Assembly: GCF_021012875.1 (NCBI RefSeq)
Contig: NZ_JAJMZJ010000003.1
Coordinates: 124,001 to 188,000, forward strand
DNA length: 64,000 nucleotides
Direction: 5' to 3'
Origin: Peptoniphilus sp. KCTC 25270
GTDB lineage: Bacteria > Bacillota > Clostridia > Tissierellales > Peptoniphilaceae
The first letter of the stretch is position 1, and each line of letters starts with the position of its first letter. Below the pieces are notes generated by a model that searched no databases, had not been told where the DNA came from, and was given only the letters and a program-made list of their open reading frames with translations. The position numbers were made by a program, and so were the translations under genes. Positions 43,003 to 52,020 of the stretch are shown here, piece by piece.

Positions 43003-44358
43003 TTAGTCTTCTAATGCTTCTGGGCTAGAATTGAAATCTGATAATGTACCAGGGATAAACGCCCCGATAATGGTACCTACAAGAGCAGGTACTACCCAGT
43101 TTAATCCAAATGATGCCAATGGAAGAGAGTGAACCCAACCAAGAGCTTCAACATTAAATGGAGCTCCATTTAATACAGTCAATGCACTAATAACAAATGC
43201 TGCCAAAGCGCCCAATCTATAAGCCCATACTCTTGGGAACATATTATAGAAGAAAGCGGCAATCATTAGGTAAATCAATGCAGGGTATACCAATGTTAAA
43301 ATTGGTGCTGCGATACTAATGATTTGAGCAAGTCCTAAGTTAGAAACAAAAGCAGAGAATATACAAATTACTGCAACGAATTTTTCATAAGAAATTTTGT
43401 TGTGTGTGAATTTTGAGAATATATCTCCTGCTGCAGATGTTAAACCGATAGCAGTTGTCAAACAAGCTAACAATACACAGATACCGATTAAGATTACGCC
43501 GACTCTACCTAACAAGTGATTTACGATATTAATTACCAAACCAGCTTGGTCAATGTTTTGAGAAGCAACGTCTGCTTTCCAAATAGTACCAGTAGTTGCA
43601 CCTAGATAAGCCAATCCACCGTATACGATGAACAATAAGATCAATGCAACGATTGCAGCCTTACCTGTTTGTGTATTGGATTCTTTCCCTTTTGCATACC
43701 CTTTTTCATAAATAGAAGCAATGATAATTCCTGCAAACAATACAGAAGCCATAGCATCCATTGTTTGGTATCCAGAAGCGATACCTTCTTTGATAGCTCC
43801 GTCAATTAGTCCCGCTTGAACTTCTCCACCTGGGTTCATAATTCCCACTGCGATCAATACTAGTAATATAACAACTAGTGCAGGTGTTAATACTTTCCCT
43901 ACGATATCAACTACCGCAGATGGACGAACCGCTAAGAAAAATACGATTATAAAATAGATTACTGAGAATATAGCTAGAGCCATAGTATTTGCTGGATCTA
44001 TTCCAAATACAGGAACTACACCTAGTGAAAATGTTACAGTCGCTGTTCTAGGAATCGCAAGTCCAGGTCCGATACAGATAACAATTGCTAAAATTAATAT
44101 TGACCCTAACGTTTTTCCGATTGGAGCTGTCATTCCTCTATATTTACCATGGAATCTCATGATACAGAATACACCCAAAACAGCCAAACCAGCATCGGCA
44201 ATGAAAAAGCCCATGAAACTAGAGAACCAGTCAAAACCAGTTTTTACACCTAACTCAGGTGGAAAGATTAGGTTCCCTGCTCCAAAGAACATGGCGAATA
44301 ACGCAAGACCTACGAATAGAAAATCCGTGGATTTTTTTGTTACTTTGTTTTCTCCCAT
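43003..44358 (-). CDS. brnQ: Branched-chain amino acid transport carrier (BrnQ family)
   Basis: A 451-residue LIV-CS family protein, 12 helices, with FLFVGLALFAMFFGAGNLIF near the N-terminus and PRTATVTFSLG (about residues 101-111). It takes up leucine, isoleucine and valine with Na+ or H+. RBS GAGAGG. Its upstream region is gene-free and contains no recognisable T-box. Confidence 0.94.
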   Translation of the reverse strand: MGENKVTKKSTDFLFVGLALFAMFFGAGNLIFPPELGVKTGFDWFSSFMGFFIADAGLAVLGVFCIMRFHGKYRGMTAPIGKTLGSILILAIVICIGPGLAIPRTATVTFSLGVVPVFGIDPANTMALAIFSVIYFIIVFFLAVRPSAVVDIVGKVLTPALVVILLVLIAVGIMNPGGEVQAGLIDGAIKEGIASGYQTMDAMASVLFAGIIIASIYEKGYAKGKESNTQTGKAAIVALILLFIVYGGLAYLGATTGTIWKADVASQNIDQAGLVINIVNHLLGRVGVILIGICVLLACLTTAIGLTSAAGDIFSKFTHNKISYEKFVAVICIFSAFVSNLGLAQIISIAAPILTLVYPALIYLMIAAFFYNMFPRVWAYRLGALAAFVISALTVLNGAPFNVEALGWVHSLPLASFGLNWVVPALVGTIIGAFIPGTLSDFNSSPEALED

Positions 44359-45561
44359 AATTTTACCTCTCTACTTTCTTTACCTTTTGAATTTCTTCAA
44401 ATTCTGTACTTCTTTCGTCTTACTCAACCTTCTCTGTGTCAAGAAGAGTTAAATTTTGGACTCATTGCAATATTTCCATGAAATCTAAATATAAACCGAT
44501 ATTTATACTATCTCTCATAAATGGAAACAAAGCCATCAAACAAATAAAGCTCTCTTCCTATTTTTCATCAAAGGTTCTTTTTAAGAAATATAATTGCTCA
44601 CCCTTACACCAACACGCTGGTGTCAATGTTCTTACACAAATCCAATCGCTTAAGACTACCAGAAAATACAGTTATTTATAAAAACAAAGACAAAAAACCT
44701 CTGTTTTTATCGACCATCCCCTCCACGGTTCTCTCTATCCAGCACAATGGCGAATAAAAATCTCGCAAACAGAATTTAGACGGTATAGGGGTCTTTTCGA
44801 AACGATTTGGAAATCGTTTTACTTATGACGACGCACCCGTCCTATTTTATCTGCTTCGTAAAGGGATTTCTTCTATTATAGCTACATACCAATTATATTT
44901 CCACATATTTCTGCAGCTTCTAGAGAAGGTAATACAAGAAAAATCTTTGCATCCATTACAATATCTCGTTTTGTAATAAAAACTTTTGTAATTTTCGGAA
45001 TATTTCCAAACCATATCGGGACGAAATGAAACATTTCTTTATCATAACGTTTTCTTTTATCTCATCTAAAATGTTAAGAATTCTATGTAAATATGTTTTT
45101 ATAAGCTTTCGTCCTAGGAGTCCAGGTTTTAAGACCATCTCTCCTTTGGTTTTTTATTCCTCTTTCTCTTGGTAAAACTTTCTCTCCCCATAAAAGAAAC
45201 TCCAAATCAAAACTGCAATCTACCTAGTTGTCATTTAACTTGCCTTTATGACCTTATCTAGGGCTACCACTTTTGATCATATTCTTTAATGAAATCAATA
45301 TCTTATACTTCTTACACAAACATTTTATAATTTTTTCTTCTATTTTGCAAGGTATTTTAACAGGATTTCCATCTTTCTTCCCTAGGAACTCCGCCGTCTT
45401 ACATCCCCAGAATTCCTAGAATTCTTTTGATCTTTCGCCTTTTTCTTACCAATTTTATCCATAAATTTTTCCAAATCCTCTAAATTTTTCCACAACAAAA
45501 AAATCGACAGAAAAGATTTATACCTTTCTATCGATCCTTTTAGGAGAAATCCTTCCCTCCA
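44359..45561. other. Gene-free 1.2-kb region, possibly decayed coding sequence
   Basis: No intact gene. On the plus strand around 44600-44960 an almost open frame reads ...NTVIYKNKDKKPLFLSTIP... and, after one stop, FSKRFGNRFTYDDAPVLFYL, which vaguely recalls DDE transposases but is not convincing. Inverted repeats occur: ACACCA/TGGTGT (44606-44623) and AAACGATTT-GG-AAATCGTTT (44800-44819). On the minus strand a 60-codon frame at 44956-45138 is probably noise. It reads as degraded sequence, perhaps an old insertion. Confidence 0.3.
45503..45535 (-). terminator. Terminator of the nitroreductase operon
   Basis: ATCGATAGAAAG / CTTTTCTGTCGAT stem with G-U pairs, then T7 on the minus strand; 27 bp past the GNAT stop. 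Confidence 0.75.
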
Positions 45562-46068
45562 TTATTTTTTCATCAAATGTTCCTTATAAGACGCTTTCCG
45601 CAGATCGTACTCCTCTTTCAATAGGGAAAAAATCCACTGATTGGCAAATTCTCCCTCCTTGGTATCGCTACGACGCAAAATCCCCTCATGGACCATTCCC
45701 GCCGAACGATAAAGAGAAATCCCTACAGAATTGTGCTCATAGACATCCAGCCAAAGCCGTTGGGCCCCAAAATTTTCAAACCCATCGGCAAAAGCCAAAT
45801 AAAGCGCCCTCCGTCCCAAACCTTTAGAACGCTGACTCACCGCCACACGACGCAATTCATAAACTTTATTCTTCGGATCAAAAACCCCCAACAAAAATCC
45901 CACAGGGAACCCGTCCCACTCAAAAATTCCCAACGTATAATTTTCATCGTAAATTTGATGCAAATGTTCCTCTCGGGAATTGTAGGAAATATAGGGCGTA
46001 TAATCTGGATCCGCCTCTAAAGATTGGATAAAATCAATATCTTCCTCTAACGCTTTTCGTAATTTCAT
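45562..46068 (-). CDS. GNAT family N-acetyltransferase
   Basis: A 168-residue GNAT. VYELRRVAVSQRSKGLGRRAL is the acetyl-CoA loop; VYEHNSVGISLYRSAGMVHEG closes the fold. The ribosome site is weak (AGAG). Last of three genes with the unknown 141-aa protein and a nitroreductase. Substrate unknown. Confidence 0.88.
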   Translation of the reverse strand: MKLRKALEEDIDFIQSLEADPDYTPYISYNSREEHLHQIYDENYTLGIFEWDGFPVGFLLGVFDPKNKVYELRRVAVSQRSKGLGRRALYLAFADGFENFGAQRLWLDVYEHNSVGISLYRSAGMVHEGILRRSDTKEGEFANQWIFSLLKEEYDLRKASYKEHLMKK

Positions 46069-46072
46069 ATCT

Positions 46073-46498
46073 CTATAATTTGGGACGATAATTCGCCACC
46101 AAAATATCCTCCACCGATTTCACAAAACCATAGAACGCCTCAGAAGTCATCGGTTCCTTTACCAAAAATTCCCCTTCTTCATCCTCAAATCCCATGGAAA
46201 CAAAAATATCTCGATCCTCTACAATCGAAGCACGGAAATACAAACGTTGGTCCGTAAAACTTCCATTAAAATCCGATTGTTCTCCTTCTAAAATCCGCAT
46301 TAAATTATCGTAGACATTTTCCAACTCCGAAAAACGCAACAAATTCTCCTCCACAACGCGAGAATCGGCACCATCTACCATAATAATTTCCGTTTCCAAC
46401 CAATCCGTATCATAAGGCATTCCCGCCCCCCATCCTGGGGGATATTCATACCCATTTACACGCCACTGAATTTCCTGACTTCCCTCTTTTACTCTCAT
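46073..46498 (-). CDS. Hypothetical protein (141 aa)
   Basis: A compact acidic, beta-rich protein: EIQWRVNGYEYPPGWGAGMPYDTDWLETEII, then a mid helix and a closing strand set. The RBS is GAGGG. No signal peptide or membrane segment. I do not recognise the family. Neighbours are a nitroreductase (10 bp upstream) and a GNAT (4 bp downstream). Confidence 0.75.
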   Translation of the reverse strand: MRVKEGSQEIQWRVNGYEYPPGWGAGMPYDTDWLETEIIMVDGADSRVVEENLLRFSELENVYDNLMRILEGEQSDFNGSFTDQRLYFRASIVEDRDIFVSMGFEDEEGEFLVKEPMTSEAFYGFVKSVEDILVANYRPKL

Positions 46499-46507
46499 AA
46501 TTCCCTC

Positions 46508-47275
46508 TTACTCACTTTTCAAATTCAAATCAAATCCCTGTTTGCGAATCGAATTTACCACTTCCGTACGCTCAGGAATCACACCTTCCAAACGAGCCAC
46601 TACCTGTTTTGAGAAACAATCCACACGATTGTTTGCATCTCGCAAATCGTAATACGTTTCCATTTCCTTATCGTAATCCGCAATCAATTCCAAATAATTA
46701 TCGTAAGTTTCATAACGATCCTCAAAAACCTTCAACTTCATTGGCATCCTTGGTTTCATTTGAGGTTCTTGATTAGGTACACCAAAACCAAGGCCCACAA
46801 TTGGGAATGTCAACTCTGGCAATTCCAAAATTTCAATGACTTTGTCCACATTGTTTTGAACCGACCCAAAATATACAGCCCCCATTCCCAAAGCTTCCAC
46901 CGCATTGGTCACATTTTGTGCCGCCAAAGATCCATCTACATATCCTTGGAAGAAACGATCCATATCCCGTTCGGAATCCAAATGAACCCCTTGCTCTCTA
47001 GCAATGCGGCTATTGCGATAGGCATCCACAATAAAAATCCAAAGCTCCGTCGCACGAGCCACATACTCTTGCCCACAAACTTCCGCAATGGCTTTTCTCT
47101 GGGCCTCGTCCTTTACTCGAACAATACTATAGGACTGCATTCCCGTAGACGTCGCCGTATGGTTGGCCACTTCCAAAAGAAGATTTACCGTTTCCTCGTC
47201 CACTCTTTCCTCTGTAAACTCACGAATCGTACGATGACGTAAAGGCACTTTCAACAAATCTCTTTTTTCTGTCAT
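46508..47275 (-). CDS. NfsA-type NAD(P)H-dependent nitroreductase family protein
   Basis: A 255-residue FMN oxidoreductase. RHRTIREF near the N-terminus binds FMN phosphate; the C-terminal FGVPNQEPQMKPRMP stretch matches the NfsA/FRP group. Such enzymes reduce quinones, nitro compounds or flavin. RBS AAAGGAT. First of a three-gene operon. Confidence 0.9.
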   Translation of the reverse strand: MTEKRDLLKVPLRHRTIREFTEERVDEETVNLLLEVANHTATSTGMQSYSIVRVKDEAQRKAIAEVCGQEYVARATELWIFIVDAYRNSRIAREQGVHLDSERDMDRFFQGYVDGSLAAQNVTNAVEALGMGAVYFGSVQNNVDKVIEILELPELTFPIVGLGFGVPNQEPQMKPRMPMKLKVFEDRYETYDNYLELIADYDKEMETYYDLRDANNRVDCFSKQVVARLEGVIPERTEVVNSIRKQGFDLNLKSE

Positions 47276-47347
47276 ATCTATATCCTTTCTACTCCATAAT
47301 TCCGGCTATTTCTAAGAATATAATACCCAAAAATTTCCAATTAAAAA

Positions 47348-47368
47348 GAGGACAGAAAAACTGTCCCC
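47348..47368 (-). terminator. Terminator of the small acidic protein gene
   Basis: GGGGACAG-TTTTT-CTGTCCTC then T5 on the minus strand. Confidence 0.8.
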
Positions 47369-47379
47369 TAAAATCAAAC

Positions 47380-47568
47380 TTATCTTTGGTTTTCTTTAAT
47401 CCATTCCGCTGCATCTTCCACAGCATCTTCCGTAGGAATTTCTACTCCCGTTTCAGGATCTTTTCCTTCGATTCTACCATAAAGATCAGACGCTGGCGTT
47501 TTTTCGTGTTTCGCTTCGTTTTCTTGTTCTCTACGATCTTCTGCCGCTTTTTCTCTCTTATCAGTCAT
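47380..47568 (-). CDS. Small charged hypothetical protein (62 aa)
   Basis: Begins MTDKREKAAEDRREQENEAK and ends AAEWIKENQR. It is hydrophilic with high Glu/Lys/Arg, mostly helical at both ends, and has no Cys. ATG 47568 has GAGG 8 nt upstream; the longer ATG 47592 is less likely. Own terminator. Function unknown. Confidence 0.65.
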   Translation of the reverse strand: MTDKREKAAEDRREQENEAKHEKTPASDLYGRIEGKDPETGVEIPTEDAVEDAAEWIKENQR

Positions 47569-47721
47569 TTCATAACCTCTTTTCTTAAACAACGGTTTTC
47601 ACCATATAATATAAGTAATTCTACACAAAAAACCAAAGGTTCCTTGCCTAAAATGTAATTACCCACAAGAGCTCCTCTCAAACAAAAAATAAGAAAAAAA
47701 GGAAAAATAGCATACAAAAAA

Positions 47722-47743
47722 ACAGACGGGTTTTCCCATCTGT
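47722..47743 (-). terminator. Terminator of tpx-rlmH
   Basis: ACAGATGGG-AAAA-CCCGTCTGT (one G-U), then T7 on the minus strand. Confidence 0.88.
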
Positions 47744-47752
47744 TTTCTTTTT

Positions 47753-48232
47753 TTATTTGTGATAGCTATGGCCGTGTTCAATTCGGCACGCTCGATACAA
47801 CTGTTCCATTAAAATCAACCGCATCAGTTGATGAGGAAACGTCATATCAGAAAAAGAAATATTTTGATTTCCTCGTTTTTTTACGGTGTCGCTAAGTCCA
47901 AAGGAGCCACCAATTACAATGTCTACATTGGACACGCCTTCCATGGCCCGTTGAAACAAAAAGGCCGAAAACTCTTCCGAATCCATTTTCTTTCCTTCAA
48001 TGGCCAAATTAATCACGTAATCTCGCTCTCCGATTTTATTGAGAATTCGCTCCCCTTCCTTCGCCAATACCATCTCTTTCTCTGCTTCCGATAGATTGTC
48101 TCCAGCCGGTTCGTCCTTTAACTCAATGATTTCCACAGGCAAATAGGATTGCATCCGCTTTTCGTATTCGGCAATTCCCTGTTTGAAAAACTTCTCCTTA
48201 ATTTTCCCTATGGCGATGATTCGAATTTTCAT
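47753..48232 (-). CDS. rlmH: 23S rRNA (pseudouridine1915-N3)-methyltransferase RlmH
   Basis: A 159-residue SPOUT methyltransferase. It starts MKIRIIAIGKIKE, has the SAM-binding IVIGGSFGLSDTVK and the C-terminal SDMTFPHQLMRLILMEQLYRA, and ends HGHSYHK. The start follows the tpx stop by one base with a weak ribosome site, so translation is probably coupled. Confidence 0.97.
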   Translation of the reverse strand: MKIRIIAIGKIKEKFFKQGIAEYEKRMQSYLPVEIIELKDEPAGDNLSEAEKEMVLAKEGERILNKIGERDYVINLAIEGKKMDSEEFSAFLFQRAMEGVSNVDIVIGGSFGLSDTVKKRGNQNISFSDMTFPHQLMRLILMEQLYRACRIEHGHSYHK

Positions 48233-48233
48233 C

Positions 48234-48737
48234 TTATACTAATTTTTTTGCTTCTTCCAAGGCTTTGTCATAATCTGGGTGATCGGTTACTTCTTTTACG
48301 TATTCCACGTATTTCACTTCGTCGTCTTTGCCTACAATAACAATACCGCGAGTCAATAGACGCAATTCTTCAATTAAGAAACCATATTTTTTACCAAAGT
48401 CTAAATCTTTGTGATCGCTTACGATTTCTGCATTTTCAATTCCTTCTGCTGCGCCAAAACGAGCTTGTGCAAAAGGAAGGTCGTTAGAAATCGTTACAAT
48501 ATGAACGTTTTCGCCCAACTCTGTTGCCATTTCGTTAAAGTTCTTTGTTTGGATTGCGCAAACTCCAGTGTCCACAGATGGAACCACAGAAAAAATGCGT
48601 ACCTTTCCGTTTAAGTCTGCGGAGTCAAACACAGACAAGTCGTTTTTTAACGCTTTGAATTCTGGGGCTTTCGCTCCTACTTTAATTTCTTCTCCTACTA
48701 CTGTAATTGGATCTCCGCCAAATGTAATTCCGTTCAT
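48234..48737 (-). CDS. tpx: Thiol peroxidase Tpx, apparently lacking the resolving cysteine
   Basis: A 167-residue atypical 2-Cys peroxiredoxin-type protein. The peroxidatic Cys is in VPSVDTGVCAIQT (about residue 60). The resolving-Cys site, usually LPFAQSRFCGAEG in E. coli Tpx, reads LPFAQARFGAAEG here, with Gly, and no other Cys exists in the protein. It should still reduce peroxide but needs an external thiol partner. Strong RBS AAGGAGG. Confidence 0.92.
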   Translation of the reverse strand: MNGITFGGDPITVVGEEIKVGAKAPEFKALKNDLSVFDSADLNGKVRIFSVVPSVDTGVCAIQTKNFNEMATELGENVHIVTISNDLPFAQARFGAAEGIENAEIVSDHKDLDFGKKYGFLIEELRLLTRGIVIVGKDDEVKYVEYVKEVTDHPDYDKALEEAKKLV

Positions 48738-48921
48738 TTATTTGTCCTCCTTAAAATTTGAAAATATCTTTATTCTAACTGTTTACATATATATCCCACA
48801 TCCTTAAATTAAAACAAAGGAGAGAAAAATTCATAGGATTTTTATATTTTTCTCCTGGAGTTCATGAAATCTTGTCTTATATCGTGTATGATAAGAGTAG
48901 AATGATTTTGGAGTGATAATT

Positions 48922-50118
48922 GTGGAAATGATGAAAAATAAAGCCGTTGTACTTGGTACAAATTATTATATAGGTTTATCCATTGTTCGAAATTTAGGCC
49001 GTAACGACATTCACGTTGTTACCATGGACTATGAGCCTTCCAAATACGGCGTAAGTCGCTACGTAGAAGAAGCTCTTTTGGTGCCTCACTACGAAAAAGA
49101 AGAGGCGGCGCTGGTCCAATATATGGTAGATTTTGCCAAAGAACAAGAGGCAAAACCCGTTCTTTTTCTAAGTTCGGATCCCTACGTCCATTTTTTGGAC
49201 CGAAATTTTGATTTGTTAAAGGAATTCTACCTTTTCCCCATGGAACAAAAGGGGCTTTTGTCTGATTTAATGGACAAGGAAACGCTTTTGAAATTTACCG
49301 AGGAATACAACATTCCTACGCCAGAAATTATCGATATTCACGAGGAAAATTTTTACGAACGAGTGTTAGACGAAATCGGCTTTCCTTGTTTAATCAAACC
49401 ACGAGATAGCGCGGAATTTGTACGAAAATTTCGAGAAAAAGCCTTCCGCATTAGAAACGAGGAGGAATTAAAGGCAAAACTCGCCCTATTGGGAGATTCT
49501 GACGACGTCTTTATTCAACGAATTATCCCTGGCCCCGAGTCCAATTGTTATAGTGCCGATTGCTATTACGGACCCGATTCCGCCCTAATGGGTTTTGTTA
49601 CCACGGAAAAAATTCGCCAATGGCCCAATAATTTTGGCGCCAGTACCTACGCGAAACAAAAATGGATCCCAGAACTCATCCCCTTAGTTCACAAATTGTT
49701 CCAAGGAATCCAATACCGAGGATTCGCCGAAGTGGAATTGAAACGAGATGAATTTACCAATGTGGTCTATTTAATCGAAATCAACGTTCGCTTTATTAAC
49801 TTTACAGAAATGCTCTGTGCTTTGGGCTTCAATACTCCTCTTGTGTATTATAGGGATTCCATTGGAGAGCCCATTCCAAAAAAATACGTCAATTACGACA
49901 CCAACGTCCATTGGAAATACAAATACGAAGACATCTCAGCCATTTTCGGCTATTTGAATTCCGGTCAAATGAGTCTAATGCGAATTCTTGTAGACTATAA
50001 ATTCCGGAAAGTTTCTTCCACTTGGGCGTGGGACGATCCCGGCCCTGGCCTTAGTTTTACCAGCCACGCCATAAAAAAAGCAGGGGCAAAGCTCCTAAAG
50101 AAAATCAAACGCAAATAA
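48922..50118 (+). CDS. ATP-grasp carboxylate-amine ligase-like protein
   Basis: A 398-residue ATP-grasp protein. It has an N-terminal Rossmann-like part (KAVVLGTNYYIGLSIVRNLG), an ATP-binding loop region (IKPRDSAEFVRKFREKAF), and the metal site EINVRFINFTEMLCALG. It recalls the D-aspartate ligase / carbamoyl-phosphate-synthase-like ATP-grasp families that join acids to amines. The substrate is unknown; a wall or amino-acid modification role is possible. GTG 48922 is the best-spaced start after GGAG. Confidence 0.75.
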   Translation: MEMMKNKAVVLGTNYYIGLSIVRNLGRNDIHVVTMDYEPSKYGVSRYVEEALLVPHYEKEEAALVQYMVDFAKEQEAKPVLFLSSDPYVHFLDRNFDLLKEFYLFPMEQKGLLSDLMDKETLLKFTEEYNIPTPEIIDIHEENFYERVLDEIGFPCLIKPRDSAEFVRKFREKAFRIRNEEELKAKLALLGDSDDVFIQRIIPGPESNCYSADCYYGPDSALMGFVTTEKIRQWPNNFGASTYAKQKWIPELIPLVHKLFQGIQYRGFAEVELKRDEFTNVVYLIEINVRFINFTEMLCALGFNTPLVYYRDSIGEPIPKKYVNYDTNVHWKYKYEDISAIFGYLNSGQMSLMRILVDYKFRKVSSTWAWDDPGPGLSFTSHAIKKAGAKLLKKIKRK

Positions 50119-50123
50119 AAAAG

Positions 50124-50148
50124 CACCCTACTAAAGTAGGGTGTTTTT
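50124..50148. terminator. Bidirectional terminator
   Basis: CACCCTAC-TAAA-GTAGGGTG, A-rich left, T5 right, between convergent genes. Confidence 0.9.
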
Positions 50149-50152
50149 CTTC

Positions 50153-50485
50153 CTATTTTTCATTAAGTAAAGGAATAAAATTCATCACTTGGGTTTCGTA
50201 TGGATGCACACGATCTACAATACGGCGAACTTCTTCCTTATCTTCGGCACGAATGCGAAATTCCATCTTGATCTCCTCTTTGGAACTCACAACGCCAATT
50301 TCTCCATCAAATGGATTGGCCCCTTCCAAAGGACGCCAATGGCCAATAGAAGACATTGTTGAAAAAGAATAATCGTAATTTCCCTCTAATAAAATTCCAT
50401 TTTCATTCAATTCATTGGCCAATTCCACAACATATTCTTCCGGGATATAAATTTCTACTTTAATGTATTCCAAAGTCCATTCCAT
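50153..50485 (-). CDS. CutA/PII-like protein resembling the Nif3/YqfO insert domain
   Basis: A 110-residue protein. Strand VKVEIYIPEEYVVELANELNE, then NYDYSFSTMSSIGHWRPLEGANPF and the closing VHPYETQVMNFIPL match the extra CutA-like domain inserted in Nif3-family YqfO proteins. Here it stands alone. Function unknown. It follows the GNAT gene, sharing one base with its stop. Confidence 0.7.
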   Translation of the reverse strand: MEWTLEYIKVEIYIPEEYVVELANELNENGILLEGNYDYSFSTMSSIGHWRPLEGANPFDGEIGVVSSKEEIKMEFRIRAEDKEEVRRIVDRVHPYETQVMNFIPLLNEK

Positions 50486-50982
50486 TAGAATTCACTCTCC
50501 TCTGCCATTTCCTCTAAGCGCTCTCCATCAATTCGATACACGGTCCACTCATCCATGGGAACGGCACCAATGGATTTATAAAATTCAATCGATGGCGTAT
50601 TCCAATCCAAACACCACCATTCAAAACGGCGGGCATCTTTTTCCACGGCAATGGCTGCCAACTTTTTCAAAAGGCCATAACCATATCCCTTTCCACGGTA
50701 TTCTTCTTTTACAAACAAATCTTCTAAATACAGCCCTGGGCGACCGGTAAAAGTAGAGAAATTAAAGAAATACAAAGCAAACCCAACAGGAACACCCTCT
50801 TCTTCTCCAATAATTACCTGAGAATATTTTTCTTCAAAAATAGACTTTCTCAAAGTCTCTTCATTGCACTCTACCAATTCCTCCATTTTCTCATAACGAG
50901 CCAAGTCACGAATAAATTGGTAGATCAAAGGAATGTCTTTTTCTGTCGCTTGTCGAATTTGAAACTTTTTTGTCTCGGTCAT
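50485..50982 (-). CDS. SSAT-type GNAT N-acetyltransferase
   Basis: A 165-residue GNAT closely resembling spermidine/spermine or thialysine acetyltransferases: STFTGRPGLYLEDLFVKEEYRGKG, then RRFEWWCLDWNTPSIEFYKSIGA and MDEWTVYRIDG. It may acetylate a polyamine or a lysine-like amine. RBS AGGAG at 11 nt. Confidence 0.9.
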   Translation of the reverse strand: MTETKKFQIRQATEKDIPLIYQFIRDLARYEKMEELVECNEETLRKSIFEEKYSQVIIGEEEGVPVGFALYFFNFSTFTGRPGLYLEDLFVKEEYRGKGYGYGLLKKLAAIAVEKDARRFEWWCLDWNTPSIEFYKSIGAVPMDEWTVYRIDGERLEEMAEESEF

Positions 50983-50996
50983 CTTTATTTTATCTC

Positions 50997-51932
50997 CTAT
51001 TCTATTGTATCTTCCTCAGAATGATCTTCTCTCTCTTCTTCCCACAAAATTCTTTGCTCTTCCTCTTCCAAACGACGCAAATCTTGTTCCATTTCTTCCT
51101 CATTGGTAAGTTCTGGATCAAAAACATTTTTTTCCATCAATTCTCTAAAAATATCAATTTGTGGAATATACATAATCATTCCCACAAGAGATGTAATAAG
51201 AGTTCCAATCGCCCCTATAACCATAGTCCCCATGGTAGGTTCGCTTCCCATAGCCGAATAACCGCCAAAAGCTGTGCCTCCAACAAAAAACATCGTCATT
51301 ACAAAACCAATAACAGCACTTAAAGCCACCATTATAATTCCATAAACAATCAATCGACCAAATACCATGGTCTTATGACCCTTCATTTTACGCCAAGTTT
51401 CTTTCATAATGGCAATCGGTCCAATGAGATTTTCCTCTTGGGCTTTGGCAATAAAAACACCAATCGGATAAAATCCCATAGAAATAATAATTCCTGGAAC
51501 AATCAAAAGAAGCAATCCCAAACCCGTTACAATAGAAACCAAAATTCCAACCACCAAAGTCAAAACAAAATGGCGATTAAAGAAATAAAAATAATCAATC
51601 AATTGAAGGTCTGTGTCGTATTTTATTTTGCGATAAATGGCCAAAGAAATCCCATATCCCAAAAACAAAGAGAACACTCCTGTAATGGCATTTAATACCA
51701 AAATCAACAATCCATGGAGAGAAAGATCCAAACTAGGAATCATATCCGCTCCCTCTAAACCGCTTAAAGCAGCCCCATTGTTAGGATCCGTTAAGGCAGG
51801 ATTTTGAATAATTAAATTTCCCAAAGAAAATCCCGCCAGTTCAACAAAAACCCCCATTACAGCAAGAATTAAAGTTATGATTAACAACTGGGGAAACATC
51901 TCTTTGAAAATTTGACTCGTTGACTTATACAT
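50997..51932 (-). CDS. Hypothetical multi-pass membrane protein
   Basis: A 311-residue protein with about six helices (the first near residue 15), glycine-rich loops, and a very acidic C-terminal tail (EEEEQRILWEEEREDHSEEDT). RBS AAAGGAGG. No function is assigned. Confidence 0.7.
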   Translation of the reverse strand: MYKSTSQIFKEMFPQLLIITLILAVMGVFVELAGFSLGNLIIQNPALTDPNNGAALSGLEGADMIPSLDLSLHGLLILVLNAITGVFSLFLGYGISLAIYRKIKYDTDLQLIDYFYFFNRHFVLTLVVGILVSIVTGLGLLLLIVPGIIISMGFYPIGVFIAKAQEENLIGPIAIMKETWRKMKGHKTMVFGRLIVYGIIMVALSAVIGFVMTMFFVGGTAFGGYSAMGSEPTMGTMVIGAIGTLITSLVGMIMYIPQIDIFRELMEKNVFDPELTNEEEMEQDLRRLEEEEQRILWEEEREDHSEEDTIE

Positions 51933-52020
51933 AAGGCCTCCTTTATTCTTATAAAAACAGTAGACAATAGTCAGTATTATTTATTCTATTATATCATTTT
52001 TTATAATAATTCCATATAAT

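Noticed and set aside
44359-44800. T-box riboswitch upstream of brnQ
   Set aside because: The conserved AGGGTGGNACCGCG motif is absent, and the best partial match (GAGAGAACCGTGG) does not align.
44956-45138. 60-codon minus-strand gene
   Set aside because: No ribosome site and no recognised family; it sits in degraded sequence.
46073-46498. Immunity-protein (WapI-like) call for the 141-aa protein
   Set aside because: Only general acidic, beta-rich character supports it, and no toxin gene is adjacent.
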